Shown here: in pieces, positions 13,199 to 13,457 of the stretch | How the letters are laid out: every line of letters begins with the position of its first letter | Position numbering within the stretch: position 1 is the stretch's first letter | Assembly (NCBI GenBank): GCA_041497995.1 | Contig: JBGQHM010000170.1 | Span: 1-13,457 of the forward strand | Length of the DNA: 13,457 bases | From: DATKMS01 sp041497995 | GTDB lineage: Bacteria; Desulfobacterota; Binatia; HRBIN30 | Direction of reading: 5' to 3' | Notes under the pieces: model-generated | Databases searched by the model: none | What the model was told of the DNA's origin: nothing | Seen by the model: only the letters and a program-made list of their open reading frames with translations | Made by a program: the position numbers and the translations under genes

Positions 13199-13457
13199 AT
13201 GGCAACGCACGGTCACGCACGCGCTGATCTGCGCCACAGCCATCTCCATCGCGTTGCGATGGAGAAGCTGCGGCGCCATCCGGAGCTGAGGCGATCATGC
13301 GTCGCACTGCTCGACGAGTGGTTGGGACGGGAGGAACACGCCGCATCGACGCCGTGGCTGCTGCAGTGGCGCGAGATGCTGTCGAGCTCGACTTTGCAGC
13401 AGATCGCGGACGTAGTGCTTGATCCGGAGGGCGGACAAACGCTGCGACAATGTTCAC
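13199..13457 (+). CDS. Unrecognised protein, 5' part only (runs off the right edge)
   Basis: An open frame from ATG 13199 stays open for 86 codons to the edge. The translation has natural composition: an N-terminal His/Arg-rich part (HGHARADLRHSHLHRVA), then helices EKLRRHPELRRSCVALLDEW, STPWLLQWREMLSSSTLQQI and ADVVLDPEGGQTLRQC. The start is uncertain: a GAGGG lies about 14 nt upstream, and Met21 is an alternative. It appears soluble and helical. Small proteins of this appearance are sometimes the first gene of a toxin-antitoxin pair, but nothing here proves it; the following gene is outside the window. The opposing minus-strand frame across the same segment is Arg/Ser/Ala-rich and looks like a shadow. 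Confidence 0.6.
   Translation, partial: MATHGHARADLRHSHLHRVAMEKLRRHPELRRSCVALLDEWLGREEHAASTPWLLQWREMLSSSTLQQIADVVLDPEGGQTLRQCS

Noticed and set aside
12966..13457. Minus-strand open frame reaching the right edge
   Set aside because: The product is Arg/Ser/Ala-rich without motifs, and the plus-strand frame over the same segment has natural protein composition.

Overview
This is a GC-rich window from a bacterial chromosome with tightly packed operons. Gene content (DUF1329, paired DUF35 and thiolase-like proteins, an amidohydrolase-2 protein, a TetR regulator and palindromic intergenic repeats) suggests an uncultured Deltaproteobacteria-like or Binatota-like lineage. That assignment is inference from gene content and base composition, not from a marker gene.

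Layout. (1) Positions 1-1441, minus strand: a large glycosyltransferase joining a GT4-type domain to a GT2-like domain and running off the left edge. (2) 1626-3586, plus strand: an uncharacterised protein of about 440 residues, then a small cysteine-rich putative metal-binding protein. (3) 6203-3608, minus strand: an overlapping three-gene operon of an exported DUF1329 protein, an exported NodB-type polysaccharide deacetylase and a GNAT acetyltransferase. (4) 6424-12503, plus strand: DUF35, DUF35, thiolase-like, thiolase-like, enoyl-CoA hydratase, TetR regulator, amidohydrolase. (5) 12504-13198: about 700 bp of non-coding DNA made largely of palindromic repeat-like sequence. (6) 13199 to the right edge: the start of a small unrecognised gene.

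The core is the acyl-CoA module in (4). The two thiolase-fold proteins lack the expected nucleophilic cysteine, and the second also lacks the C-terminal histidine. Both DUF35 proteins have lost part or all of the zinc ribbon. This resembles the DUF35-Ltp aldolase systems of actinobacterial steroid side-chain degradation, so the module probably cleaves the carbon skeleton of a branched or cyclic acyl-CoA by retro-aldol chemistry rather than by ordinary thiolysis. The enoyl-CoA hydratase would supply a hydroxyacyl-CoA. A perfect 14-bp palindrome inside a putative promoter spacer upstream of the first DUF35 gene is a good operator candidate, and the local TetR protein is a plausible ligand-responsive repressor.

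Two copies of a short hairpin repeat flank the hydratase gene. They differ by a base-pair-preserving double substitution, so the hairpin itself appears to be maintained.
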